A program made the position numbers and the translations under genes. A DNA stretch of 64,000 nt, from the NCBI GenBank assembly GCA_030549175.1, contig JAUKUA010000005.1:1550001-1614000 (forward strand), read 5' to 3'. Within the stretch, counting starts at the first letter, position 1; the number at the start of each line of letters is the position of its first letter. Shown here one piece after another: positions 1 to 12,486 of this stretch. A model generated the notes under the pieces. It had not been told where the DNA came from, ran no database searches, and saw only the letters and a list, made by a program, of their open reading frames with translations. This DNA is from Lasiosphaeris hirsuta (Eukaryota > Ascomycota > Sordariomycetes > Sordariales > Lasiosphaeriaceae).

Positions 1-1368
1 CAGGAAACAGGTCACGAGAGCATGCCGACCGGTCAATATCAAAATCATAACAATACGCCGGGAGAAAGCCGCCTGCTGGGGTTTTGCAGTTAGCTGTCCG
101 CGATGAGATGCGATTATGCTGTTTTCTAACCCCTGCGACGAGGTCTTGAGGGGATCCGTTTTGGATTGGCAGGGAGAGTGACTTGAGAGTCGAAAGCGCG
201 ACGCAGCTGCGATGAGCCAATCCGATGCCGAGACTAGGCCAGAGAGCCAAGCCGACGCGCAATTCCCTAACAACGCGTTAACAAGCATCCTACCAAATCG
301 CGTCGCGCTGAGTTAGTGCGCACTGCAATCTTGTGTGTGCATACAATTTTGGCTTGGAGCGCCCAGCCCATCCCTTCCTCCTTCTGCAGCCTGTGCGTAC
401 CCAGTGCTTTAGTAACATGCCCCCGGCGTGCCGTGGACTCCTCCAAAGTCTCAAACGCCTACCACCAACTTCGATTTTTTCCGACCTTCTGTCCCAAATC
501 CCCCAAGCGATTTCTCCAGTCGACCAAGACGCAGAAAATCCCACACGGCGATCCAAGTCCTGACGCAGGCACCCATCCAACCCTCTACTCCGTCTTGCTG
601 AAATTGAGACAAGACCCACGAATTCCTGTCGAACTCAAAGCGATTTGCGAGCTGCACCCGTGCACCACCTCACATTGCCTGCTTTCCCGACCGTGGCAGC
701 CTTCCCAAACACGCAACACGCACCACCACCACCTCCCCCCTTCGTTCGACCTTATCGACGACCGGCTCCTGCCCTGCCTCATCAGCGACGCCTCGTCTTA
801 GCGGCGATTCCAGGATAGCATCTGATTGCTAAAGTCCAGCCTCACGTAACATCGACTCAATTTCGACCAGCGTTTTTGACGATTCAGCACCGGGATTGCC
901 TTGCGCCCGCTGAAAGCTGTCAGCAACTCCACGAACCCCCGGCGACGATAAACCAGATCCCCGTCTACCAGCACCCGACAAGAAAATCTTCTGGAAAAAA
1001 AGGACACCTCGATACTTCCACAATATCTAGTCGCAGTAGGGGCGCCTTTTCCCCCACTCCTCTCTCTTGCACACAGCCACTCGTTGCTGAGATCACTTCT
1101 GAAGGGTAAGTCGCCTTTTTTACCTTTCTTGGCACATCGCGCATCCGACGCCTGGCCTGCCCCTCTACCAGCCTGTCGTCGAGCGCGACAGCGGCCGGCT
1201 CTGCTAACCTTTTCGCTTATGCCTAGCCATCCAGAAGTGTATCGTATTCCCCGCTTTTTTACGCGTGCTTTCCTTTCAGATTCGCCTTGACCGGTTGGCA
1301 TCTGTCGGTCACTACCGAGACTCCGTATCCCGTGTGCGCCATCTTTTTGGCTGGCGAGGGTTTCTGCA
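1..1368. other. Intergenic: PP1 promoter and leader
   Basis: No gene is supported here. From about 360 to 780 the plus strand is rich in C and CT, as in fungal promoters and 5' leaders. The open frames on both strands lack any recognisable domain and look compositional. The stretch next to the PP1 start probably carries its 5' untranslated exon or exons. Confidence 0.6.
1106..1226 (+). other. Putative 5'UTR intron of PP1 gene
   Basis: A consensus donor GTAAGT starts at 1106. A GCTAAC branch-like motif at about 1203 is followed by a CCTAG acceptor ending at 1226. A CTTTCAG acceptor ending at 1279 is an alternative. It lies just upstream of the PP1 ATG at 1369, so it would be a leader intron. 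This is inferred from splice motifs only. Confidence 0.4.
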
Positions 1369-2593
<1,225 letters not shown>

Positions 2594-4182
2594 GTAAGAG
2601 TTTATACGAACTGCCCTCATCTTTTAGGTTCGGACGTCGATAAGCCCGCTTTATCGACAAGCCCCTAGCGAATAGGACTACCCCTTTGGTTGTCGAGCTC
2701 ATCTGCTGCCTCGGCGTTTTTGAACCGTTCGGGGCTCCTTACCTACCATCATCGTCGCTTCCGCCTACTTCTCATCTTATATCGGGTCCTCTTCTCGAGC
2801 CGTGTCGTTGAGCAAACCATGTCTGTCTATTAATCTGCGAAAAAAAAAGAAAACAAAAATTGAGAGGGGGAGAAAATTTTGGAAGGGATGAATAACGACT
2901 CTCCTTGTCTGTCACTCCTAGGAAGGAAGGTATAGATAAGTGGTTGCACCTAGGGGAGTTAGTGTGCTGCTTCCGAAGCAAACGACTTTTCTCTGATTGC
3001 GCTGCTCCCATCCATCCATCCATCCACTGGTCGTTGCTTTGCTCCCTTGCCGCTCGGGACCGACGGCTTGTACAACTCCAGCATCCTAAATCTTTTTTTT
3101 TTTATTTTTTTAATCTCTACTAATGCGCCACTGCCAACGTTCCACCAGTATAAGGCCACTACGACTCGGTAGCACTAGAATCACAGCCATTCGGGGTTCG
3201 GTCTTTATATGCGCATCGAATTGGGACAAGGACTGATGCAGAGGCGCCGGGTGGGGAATGAGGGGATTGCTTTGGGGAGGTTTGGACTCATGTCGCCGAT
3301 TTTTGCCTTTCCGCCATATGTCTTTGCTACATTTTTCCCCCTCTCTCAGCCAGCAACAGCGGTAGGAAACAGGCAGCAGCGTAAACTACTCTTTGTATGA
3401 TCAGAAAGATTCACTCAGTCATGTCATGATATGGAACGGCCGGTTATTCGATTTCAACGCATTTCTCTTTGGAGGCGACGAGAAGGGCAAGGGGATGGCT
3501 GAGCCTGGTGAGAACGGAAATGATGCGTAGGTGGGTTTCGGCTAAGCGATACTGTATGGCTTTGCAGTCTTTCATGTTGTTTTGACTTCTCTGGTTCTTT
3601 GCTTCTTTTTCTCTTACTTTTCCTTTACTTCGTGACGGGTTAAGGGTTTCGCGAGAGTAGAGTTATTGGTGGTGACGGACCTCGTCGGGCCTTTAGGTGG
3701 GGGTTTATGCCGGGCGATGGGGGCTGTATGGATGAAATGGTATGTTCGCCCGGTTCTGGTATCTTGGAGCGGTTGCGTTGGTTTCTTGTAAGAAGAGTAA
3801 GACTAGGAGAACAGAGGATACACGAATTGAGCCCGGTGGCAAGATTTCAGACTGCTGAGTTTGAGCCTGGGGTTGGTGTTGGTGTTTGGCTTGGTGGCTT
3901 GTGTTGGCAAGTGGGCGGGGTGCTACTTATTCTTGAAGCAGCTTAGTCCTTGGGTTGGGCTGGGATGTATCGAAGGTCAACAGTGCGGTTCCGGGACGTG
4001 GAGCGAAAAACGTAGTAAGTGGTTGTGTGTGCCTTTGAGTTCATTGACTTATGCAGCCTGTGTTTGAATATATGACTACAAAGTGATGCTGGCTTCATAC
4101 CTCGATGTGAACAGCTTGAGCTTACATTTGGAGGGCAGAGTATGAACCTTTGCTTGCTCTCGGCTTGATTACACTATATACC
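2594..4182. other. Intergenic: between convergent PP1 and Rdx genes
   Basis: No gene is seen. It should contain the PP1 3' untranslated region. A CATC microsatellite lies near 3008-3025, a T-rich run near 3090-3112, and a G-rich plus-strand stretch at about 3640-3960. The short open frames have no recognisable protein features. Confidence 0.6.
3008..3025. repeat. CATC microsatellite
   Basis: About four consecutive CATC units (CCCATCCATCCATCCATCC) in the region downstream of PP1. It is a simple-sequence repeat with no evident function. Confidence 0.8.
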
Positions 4183-4798
4183 TCAGACTTGATTACAATC
4201 CTCACACTTATCCTGCGCCGGTAAATTGCAAGGGTCCCCAGTAACCGTCTCGCCAGCCCCAGCTGCGGCCGAAGCCGGAACAGAAGCCGCGGGCGCATCC
4301 CGACTCATAACTACCGCCGACATAACTTCGGCCGGCTTCGATTCTATCCCTTTGCCGTACTCCCGGTCAACATGACCGAGATTCCGCTCCGGCTGGATGA
4401 CGTCCCGGACCCGGCGCTTGAGCTCCTTGGTCTCGGGGAAGCCGCCGTCGATCTTTCGGTCCCAGAGGGTGAACCGCTGCAGCTGTGGGGCCGGTTCCCC
4501 CACTAACGAGGCTGAGGGGGCGGTTATCTCGATGACGAAGATGCCACCCGTGCTGGGCTGCAGCGCGACCTCGCCGAGGGCGGTGGAAAAGGTAGAGAGG
4601 AGCTCCTGAGCGTACTAGGGGTGGTGGTGAGCAACGGCAGATATGTCATGGGCTGAGCGCTCTTTGTGCTAGACTTACGTAGGCCGCCCTTAATAGCCAC
4701 TTGCACTGCGTGCAGAACTGGATAGTGACACGGGGAAGTTCGGGAGCTAGGAGGGCGAGGCTGTTGGTCTGCTCCACGGCTCCCGTGTTCTCAGCCAT
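4183..4798 (-). CDS. Rdx-family (SelW/SelH-like) CxxC thioredoxin-fold protein
   Basis: Small protein of the Rdx family, which includes selenoproteins W, T, V and H. Exon 1 is 4679-4798 and exon 2 is 4183-4614, separated by a 64-nt GTAAGT...CTAG intron; the product is 183 residues. The N-terminal strand RVTIQFCTQCKWLLRAA carries the CxxC redox motif at residues 29-32, with Cys where animal relatives use selenocysteine. The middle has the family features STGGIFVIEI and FTLWDRKIDGGFPETKELK-RVRD. The tail after about residue 125 is Ala-rich and weakly conserved. The ATG at 4798 is in frame and sits just before the CxxC strand. Family role (known): thiol redox, with substrates mostly unknown in fungi. 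The final CEDC may be a second Cys pair. Family assignment is firm; the physiological role is not known. Confidence 0.9.
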
Positions 4799-5837
4799 TG
4801 CGCGTGTAGTTTGCGTGTAATTCTGATAAGCTGTGTGCTTTGCGAGGTCGAGCTGTCTGGTGGTCCAGGAGGTCGTGGGATGTGAGCAATTGGTGACCGA
4901 AAGGTGGCATATGTCTATGGGAGAATGCGGGGAGAGTTGTGAGTAACAAGCTGCCTACCTGTGATATTCAAGTTATCACGATAACATTTACGCATCCCAA
5001 TTGATCCCGGTATCGGCCCAGATCACGACTCGATAATAATGGGATTTGTCATTTTACAAATTAACGACAAACCGCCGAACAATGGCTTGTCCGCCTTGAA
5101 GTCCCTGAACGAGGAACACAAGTCCTTCAATGGCTCACCCTTAACTTTCCAGTATTGGGCGTAATGACGTAAAATGGGTTAAAGCACGGTGTGGAAGCTG
5201 GGGAAACCTTGAGCATTTTCATCCGCCTCAGTTGTCATTTCATCAATCCATCGAAAAAGGCGCCACCAAAAACTAGGGATATATACAGTGTTCAAACAAG
5301 GAAACCAGAAGTACAGGCACAGAAAAGGACAAGGGCAAGGAGAAGAGGAAGAAGAAAAAGAAAACAAAGTATTACATGCTGAAGAGCTGCTAAGCCTTGC
5401 CTGTGAGCCGCAGAAAAAAAGGGGGTATGACTGTAGCATTATCGTAGGGGCCGCCATCATATCGTCCCTTCCATGATATCTGTTATTTTTCCTCTGGTGG
5501 CGCTCTCTCTCGCTCTCGGTCGTAGCGGCGAAGGCTGCCGGTCTGGTATTATCTCGAAGGTTGACGTTGGCTTTTGTCTTTGTTTCGCTTGCTCCGTCAA
5601 CCCTGTTTTCCCCGCCGTTCGTCCGGGTCCTGGTCCAAACCAACGCCGTTGGGATGATATCACTCCTCAAAATCGCCTGTGAAAGCCGTGGGACAGTAAA
5701 AAGAAACCCTATGTTCCGTAACGTTCCCTTCTCAAAATCAAGAATAGCCAGCCTGCCACTGTTCCCGAGTGGTCGGCCCGACCCAACGCCGGGCCCTTCT
5801 CCCACTACGGTCCGAGTCGAGTATCTCGTAGCTAGCC
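4799..5837. other. Intergenic: Rdx promoter and G-gamma 3' region
   Basis: No gene is seen. It holds the Rdx upstream region and the downstream region of the G-gamma gene. Near 4970-4984 two GATA cores face each other (GTTATCACGATAAC), which could bind a GATA factor, but a chance match is possible. A 225-codon minus-strand open frame here overlaps the G-gamma stop and has no protein-like features. Confidence 0.55.
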
Positions 5838-6191
5838 CTACATAACTACACAGCACCCGCCGCTCTGTTGTGGCGCGTAGGGGTCCTCACCCTTCGGCAC
5901 TGGTCCCCAGACGCTAGGCACCATGTAGTCCCTGGTGCTGTTGCAGTAGGCAATGATGCTGCCAGGGAGAAACACATGTGGTCAGCATTGTAGTTCTTTT
6001 CTTTTCAATTTAGGATTTATGTTTACTCACCTCTTTGATGCCTGGCTCACGGGGATACGTTCCCGCTCGAGATCCTCACGTAGCCGGTTGTTCAGCTCGG
6101 TCAGCCGGCGAAGCTTGAGGTCGGCCATGCTTTGCTTATTCTTCTTGATTTGCGACGGGTCGCCGACATCGCGGGATGTGTATTGAGGCAT
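5838..6191 (-). CDS. gng-1: Heterotrimeric G-protein gamma subunit
   Basis: Gamma subunit of the heterotrimeric G protein. It pairs with G-beta through a coiled coil and anchors the dimer to the membrane. Exon 1 is 6031-6191 and exon 2 is 5958 down to 5838, with a 72-nt GTGAGT...CAG intron splitting a Ser codon. The product is 93 residues, the length I recall for Neurospora GNG-1, and it begins MPQYTSRDVGDPSQIKKNKQ. The helix LKLRRLTELNNRLREDLERE fits the beta-binding coil. The C-terminus GGCCVVM is a CAAX box (CVVM) for prenylation, with a neighbouring Cys for palmitoylation. The ATG at 6191 has A at -3. The frame stays open upstream to an ATG at 6416, so a 75-residue Ser/Pro-rich N-terminal extension cannot be excluded. 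Confidence 0.95.
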
Positions 6192-7552
6192 TCTGACGGA
6201 GGGGGTTGAGCTCGTCTGGGCTTTCGCGAAGTGCCGGGCGTTGCGAGGTGAGGACGCGGGCGAGACTCCTGCCACGGAGGCAGAGGCTCGGCTGGACGGG
6301 CTTTGAGGCGGCGATCGGCCACTACTGTCGCTGTGGTGATTCTGCGACGCGGCGAAGGCTAATCGGCGCGGAGAGGAGGCCGGAGGCTCGTGATTGCGGT
6401 GCTGCTGCTTAAACATGGCGTGTCAGTATTGGATCGCGCGTCTTATTTGATTTTATTTTTTTCGCCCGTATTCCCTCCCCTCTTCTCGGCGTGAATGGCC
6501 CCGACTGCGTCTCGCTGCCGCTAGGCCAATTGTCGACGTGTCTCATGCGCCCCGATCGCAGCCTGTCCATCGCCATGACTTTGAAAATGGTCGAGACTCA
6601 CCTTGAAAGAGCTGTTGAGGCGAGAGCGCGGCAAGATGCCTGGTCGAAAGAAGGAGCGATTGATTGGTATGCGATTGCCAAAAGGGCTTGGAACGGGCGG
6701 ATTGGTGAGGCGTCGGAAGAGGAAGGGTCATCTCCTGAGCGGCGGTGTTGGCCCGTGCAGAAGCAAATGAGATGGTCGGGGAGCCCTGGGGCCCTGGGCC
6801 GGTTTGAGATTACAACTTATCCGAAGGATCGTTAGATCCATAATCCCCATTATTGACATAACAAGCACAGTAGCAACAGGCAACTCGCGCTATCAATAGT
6901 ATATCAATAGCATCAATAGCCACAGCGCATTGGCCCAGCAAACTCAATATCTGTCTTATGACGGGGCCATTCATCAGCTGGCGGAGAACTTGGATTCGTG
7001 GCCTAAATCCTGAATCCCCTCCATATCAATGATGTGCGTGCTTGTCACAGGAGCTTTCATCGGCTTGCCATGTTGGTGTCATGCACAATAGCCCCCGCAA
7101 TGCGCATACTACTATTGTGCATGTAGCAGTGAATGTGCCCCACTTTGCAGCTTTTTTGTGTTGCGAAGGCATGGAGGTCAACATACGCCCAGCTCAAACC
7201 ACCGAACCGCTCTCTCATCGCAGAAAATAGCAAATCAAGCCCATAACATGATGCCTAACAAATTGTCTCTGCCTGCCAGATAAAACCTGCAGCAAGCGCA
7301 CATCCAGTCTGGTCGTCGCGCGCTCTGAAAGCACACGGTCACGTGATCCACCTGCAATTTGAGCCCACAAATCCGGCAAAATCGTGTCTTTCCCTAGTCA
7401 GGGCTTTCGAACGACACCACTCCACGAGCCAAAAAACTCGGACAGCGCCGCCAGCCAAGTCGTCAGCATCCCCTCACGCTGCCTTGCGTTGATCGACTGT
7501 CACGCAAAACAATCTCCGCGAAATCTGCGCAGCGCAGAGGAGGTTGCCCATC
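6192..7552. other. Intergenic: divergent promoter region of G-gamma and eIF3a
   Basis: About 1.36 kb between two divergent genes. No conserved protein is seen. The 114-codon plus-strand frame at 6491-6835 is unlike any family I know and looks fortuitous. The part next to G-gamma (6192-6416) is open in the G-gamma frame and is either leader or an N-terminal extension. Confidence 0.6.
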
Positions 7553-10500
7553 ATGGTAAGTTTAGTTCTGGTCTGGCGCGACCGTTTAACTTTCGGGCGC
7601 GCCCAGTTGCCCCTCCCTAACCTCTGCTCTTCCACCATCGCCATGTTCCCTATCCAGCAGGTGGCCCCTCAACTGACATTCGACTACAGCCTCCCCCACC
7701 GCATCAAAAGCCCGAAAATGTCCTGAAGCGCGCTCAGGAGCTCATCGGAGTGAACCAGGCCCCTGCAGCTCTGACTCTCCTCCATGAGCACATCACCTCC
7801 AAGCGATCCCGCAATGTCCCCATCGCCTCACTCGAGCCGGTGATGGTCTTGCTCGTCGAACTCTCGGTCGAACAGAAGAAAGGAAAGCTTGCCAAGGACG
7901 CCCTTTACCAGTACAAGAATATCGCACAGAACACCAATGTTGCGACAATAGAGGTTTGTCGTTGTCCAGTCGAACGGCCACTGCCCCCCGTGCTGACAGA
8001 TTTTATCCTAGTTGGTATTGAAGAAATTCATCGAGCTGGCCGCCGCCAAGGTGACCGCCGCCCAGCAAAAGGCCGATGAGGTCCAGTCCACCATCGAGGC
8101 CACAACGGGGTCCGCGAGCGTTGAAGACCTCGAGGCTAGCGAAACCCCCGAGTCTATCCTTCTCGCCACCGTTTCGGGTGAACAGTCCAAAGATCGCACC
8201 GACCGTGCCATCGTGACTCCGTGGCTCAAGTTCCTCTGGGAGGCATATCGTACCGTCCTAGATATTCTCCGCAACAATGCGCGCCTCGAGCTCCTCTACC
8301 AAAGCACTGCGATGCAGGCTTTTGACTTCTGCCTGAAGTATACCCGCAAGACCGAGTTCCGCCGCCTATGCGAGTTGCTTCGCAACCATGTGCAGACCGC
8401 TGCCAAGTACTCGACTCAGATGCACGCTATCAACTTGAACGACCCCGATACACTGCAGCGCCATCTGGAGACCCGCTTTCAGCAGCTCAATGTTGCTGTT
8501 GAGTTGGAACTCTGGCAGGAGGCTTTCCGCAGCGTCGAGGATATTCACACGCTGCTCAACCTGAGCAAGCGGCCTGCCAAGAACATCATGATGGCAAATT
8601 ACTACGAGAAGCTGACCCGCATTTTCCTGGTTGGTGAGAACTACCTGTTCCACGCCGCCGCATGGGCACGGTACTACAACCTACTCCGCCAATCTGCCGC
8701 CATCATCGCTACCGGACAGGGCAAGAAGTCGGACAACCCGCCTAGCACCGAGGCCGATTTGCAGAGAGCCGCCACCTTCGTCATTCTCTCCGCCTTGTCG
8801 ATCCCCGTCATCAGCACTTCGCGGTCCCGCGGCGCTATGGTCGATTTCGACGAGGCCCGCAAGAACAAGAACTCTCGTCTCACACACCTCCTAGGTATGG
8901 CCTCGGCCCCTAGCCGTGCTGGTTTGTTCCGTGACGCCTTGTCCAAGTCGCTTCTCCGTCGCGCGCGCCCTCAGATCCGGGATCTTTACAATATCTTGGA
9001 GGTCGATTTCCACCCCCTTTCTATTTGCCAGAAGATCTCCCCCATTCTTGCTCAAATCGGCGCCGACGAGGAGATGCAGAAGTACATCCTTCCTCTCCAG
9101 CAGGTTATCCTCACCCGTTTGTTTCAGCAGCTGTCTCAGGTCTATGAGACTGTCGACCTGGAGTTTGTTGAGAGCCTTGCGCAGTTCCCCGAGCCCTTCC
9201 AGGTCACCCGTGGTACCATTGAGAAGTTCATCATGAACGGCAACAAAAAGGGCGACCTCGCTATCCGTATGGATCACGCTACTGGTGTTCTGAGCTTCGA
9301 TGCCGATGTGTTCTCTTCTGCCAAGGCTGCCCATGCTGGTTCTGCCGGCGGCTCAGCCGAGGCTGACGCGGGCTCCGTTCAGCGCCTCCAGAGCACGCCT
9401 TCACAGATTGTGCGCTCGCAGCTCACCCGCCTCGCTGAGGCTCTTTACACCACCTGCCGCTATATTGACCCGTCTTTCAACGAGGAACGCATCCGGGCCC
9501 GCGATGCGGCGCTCGCTCGCGCCAAGTCTGGGTCTGAAAAGGAGCACCTTGAAATCTTGGCCAGAAAGGACGTCATCCAGAAGCGCAAGGATAAGGCCTC
9601 TGAAGCCCAGGCTCTGAGAGAAAAGGAGGTCGCGCGGAAGAAGGCCCTCCAGGAGCAGGCGTTGCAGCAGGCTGAGGCCAACCGACTAGCCGAGGAGCAG
9701 AAGATCCGCGAACTGAAGCGGATGGCGAACGAGCGCGAACAGATCAAGCGGAAGGAGGTTGAGAGCATGTTGAAGGATATGAAGCTCGAGGATCTTGGAG
9801 GTGAAGACCTCGAGAACCTGGATAGCAACAAGATCCGCATGATCAAGCTCCAACAACTCGAGCGGGAGAAGAACAGCATCGCAGAGAAGCTCCGCATAAC
9901 TGGCAAGCGCCTCGACCATCTTGAGCGAGCTTTCAGAAAGGAGGAGATCAAGAAGCTTCCCGAGGATTATGCTCAGCAACGCCAGCATGATCTTGCGGCG
10001 TACGAAGCGACGAAGGCTCAGACCCTGCGGGATGCCGAGATCAAGCACAAGGAGGATGTGGAACTCAAGCACCGCCTGAGCCGCCTGATGCCGCTCTACG
10101 AGTCATTCAGGTCCAACCTCCACGAGCGTCGTCGCGATGAATTCGAGAAGCGACGCCGTGACGCCGAGCGGGAGCTGGAGAAGCAAGTCAATGCTCGCCG
10201 GAAGGCCGCTCGCGAGAAGAAGATTGCAGAGAAGCGCGAGCGTGAGGAGAAGGAGCGCGCCCTCCGCGAGGCTGAGGAGCGTGCTGAGAGGGAGAAGGAA
10301 GAGGAGCGGAAGCGGCAGGAGGCCCGGAGAGAGGAGATGCTCCGGATGAAGGAGGAGAAGGATAAGGAGCGCGAGAAGCTCAAGGAGATTGCGGCCCGCC
10401 AGGCGCAGCGCGAGGAGGAGGCCATGGCTAGGCGCAAGCAGGAGAAGGCGGCCGCGTTTGCTGCCCCTATCAGGAGAGAGGTACCGGTGGAGCGTGTCGC

Positions 10501-10987
10501 GGAGCGTACCGAGTCGGCTGGGCCGCCTCGTCTACCCCTCGCTGGGACCAAGCCCAGCTGGAGAGAACGCGAGGCTGCTCGCATTGCTGCCGGCGGTGCC
10601 CCAGCTGCTGCTGCTGCCCCCGCAGAGGCGGCGGCGGCGCCCCCGGCTCGCGCCCCTCTCCCCCCAATGGAGCGGACTGACTCTAACGACCGCCCCGCTG
10701 GTCCTCCCCGGCTCAACCTTACTGGCGGTAAGCCTAGCTGGCGCGAGAGGGAGGCCGCAGGTAAGGGTGCTAGCGCATCTGACAGAAGCGCCCCCCTGCC
10801 TGAACGCAATGGCCCTCCGCTGAGAGCGGTGTCTGGCCGTGGGCCTCCCCTCGAGCGGGTAGCATCCGGCCGTGGTGAGGCTAAGGAGGCAAGGGATGGC
10901 TCGCCAGCCCCTGCAGCTGAGGCGCTGAAGCCCACACCGGGAAAGTGGGTTCCCAAATTCAAGAGAGGCGATGCTGGCGGTGCCTAG
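7553..10987 (+). CDS. tif32: Translation initiation factor eIF3 subunit a
   Basis: Largest core subunit of eIF3, the scaffold that joins the 40S ribosome, mRNA and other factors in cytoplasmic translation initiation. Exon 1 is the ATG alone (7553-7555), followed at once by GTAAGT; exon 2 is 7690-7953 and exon 3 is 8012-10987. The product is 1080 residues. It starts [20 protein letters not shown], the expected family start, which supports the one-codon exon. The N-terminal half is helical and TPR/PCI-like, with the PCI winged-helix part at about residues 405-525. From about 560 to 900 it is a very charged coiled coil rich in E, R and K. The C-terminus holds two copies of a GPPRL...[11 protein letters not shown] motif and ends near KWVPKFKRG. 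It is divergent from G-gamma and convergent with the WSC gene. Identity is very sure. Confidence 0.97.
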
Positions 10988-11547
10988 ATAGCCGCCCTAT
11001 TTCCACGCTCGTTGCTACGCGGAGTTTGGGTTTGCTTCCCCTCTTACGAGGCGCATATGTAGAATAGCATCACGTAATAAGGGCCCTTGCAGTTGAGAAT
11101 GAAAAAGAGTCATTTGTCGTCGAGCCCTTGCTCTTTGCCCTTCTCCTTTTTACGATTTGTACGGTTACTGTGTAGTTTGGGCAGGTAGCGTTTGATTCCA
11201 AGCGTCGTTTGCTTTGGGAAGTGTGATACGCTGTGTAGCATAGGTATCGTGAACTCTGAGTCTTGATGTCGAACTCTTCTCAAGTACCCCTTGCCGGGAT
11301 CATCGATACCCGTCCAGCTATCGACCCACGATTCTTTTTCCTAACGTATTCCACTACTTCGCATGGCTACTTGCCATCGAAGCTTCATGGGAACATCGTC
11401 TCAATAATATAACGCTCGGCACACAATCCCCAGGCTAGCGACCCTTGACCCCACCCCCTTCTTTACCCAAACCCTCTCCTCACCATCCGCTCCCAAAAAC
11501 CCCACATTTTCCAGACCCGGCCGTCTGTCGATTCACGGCCAAGCGTC
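10988..11547. other. Intergenic: convergent 3' ends of eIF3a and WSC gene
   Basis: About 560 bp between two facing stop codons, presumably both 3' untranslated regions. No gene or repeat is seen. Confidence 0.7.
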
Positions 11548-12486
11548 CTAGTACAGTTTGAAGGGGTACTTAGCGTGCTCCGAGGCCAGGTCGTTGCAGG
11601 TCACGATGGGTAGGTCGATGTCGCCGACGGGGTTGCCCGGGCTGTAGCCGCGCTGGGCGTTGGTGGGTTCCTTGCAGATGTTGGTGGGTGTCGGGATGGG
11701 GATCTGACTGGTGGTCGTGATGGTGGGCTTGGCTGTGGTGGCGGCTGCGCAGGACTCGGTAGCATCGCCATTGCAGGGAATGCTGCAGTCGGGAGCAGGT
11801 GCACTATAAGTATTATTGCCGATGACAGCACCGCAGAAGCACTCGCCTAGTGAAAAGATAAATCAGCATATGTTTCCTTTTGGAAGAGCAGCCGATTTCA
11901 CGTACCGCCGTACTCAGTACTCGCAAAGGGGTAGCCGCCCGACTTGCACCTGCTCAAGCACTTCTCAGTTGTCGAGGAACCGCCGTCGACAGTCTGCTTG
12001 TACGACAGGCACGGCCCAAAAAGGAGTCGTCAGTCCAGCAGCCAAGAGGGGCGTAGTCCTCAACGTTGTTGGCATCTTCGCTGGGCAAAAAGGTCGGGTC
12101 CTGATAGACTGAGAAATAATCGCTGCCCGCCAACACGTCTTGTTCTTGCCGCCGTTGCAGGGAAAGCTGCATCGATCCTCAATGGCACTGGCGCCGTTGA
12201 AGGTCTGGCCGCAATAGCACACGCCGTAGTAGACAAAGCCGGCGTATCTGTAGCCATTACCCTTGCAAGAAACCACGCACTTCTCGACCGTCATGGTGGT
12301 GTCACGGTCCAGGTTGGTGCGCACGGTGAGGGCCTGTGGGTTGCCACTATCCTGGAAGCACCCCGAGTAGACGAAGGGCTGAAAGGGGTGGAGGCAAGAA
12401 GGCAGCTCGACCTCGATGGGCTGAACACGGCCGGCGAGAACAACGACCGCGGCCACGGCCACGGCCGAATTTCTCAAGGAGGGCAT
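11548..12486 (-). CDS. Secreted protein with two WSC domains (two frame breaks)
   Basis: Predicted secreted cell-wall or carbohydrate-binding protein with a signal peptide and two Cys-rich WSC domains. Exon 1 is 11906-12486 and exon 2 is 11548-11846, with a 59-nt GTACGT...CTAG intron inside the second WSC domain. WSC1 reads from YSGCFQD to CSFPCNGG, and WSC2 from YAPLGCWTDD through ECFCG to CSIPCNGD. The reading frame changes twice inside exon 1, each time as if one base were missing: at about 12126-12134 (just after the last Cys of WSC1) and at about 12008-12009 (just after DDSFLGRA in WSC2). With both restored the protein is 293 residues, ending after a Thr/Pro-rich linker and a short tail, with no second membrane segment. 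Known WSC proteins bind glycans or sense wall stress. It is either a consensus-error victim or a young pseudogene. Confidence 0.85.

Noticed and set aside
5179..5856. 225-codon minus-strand open frame
   Set aside because: It overlaps the G-gamma stop and its 3' region in another frame, and its Ser/Cys/Phe-rich end is compositional.
10096..10962. 288-codon Ser/Arg-rich minus-strand frame
   Set aside because: Exactly antisense to the charged repeat region of eIF3a; it is the shadow of that coding sequence.
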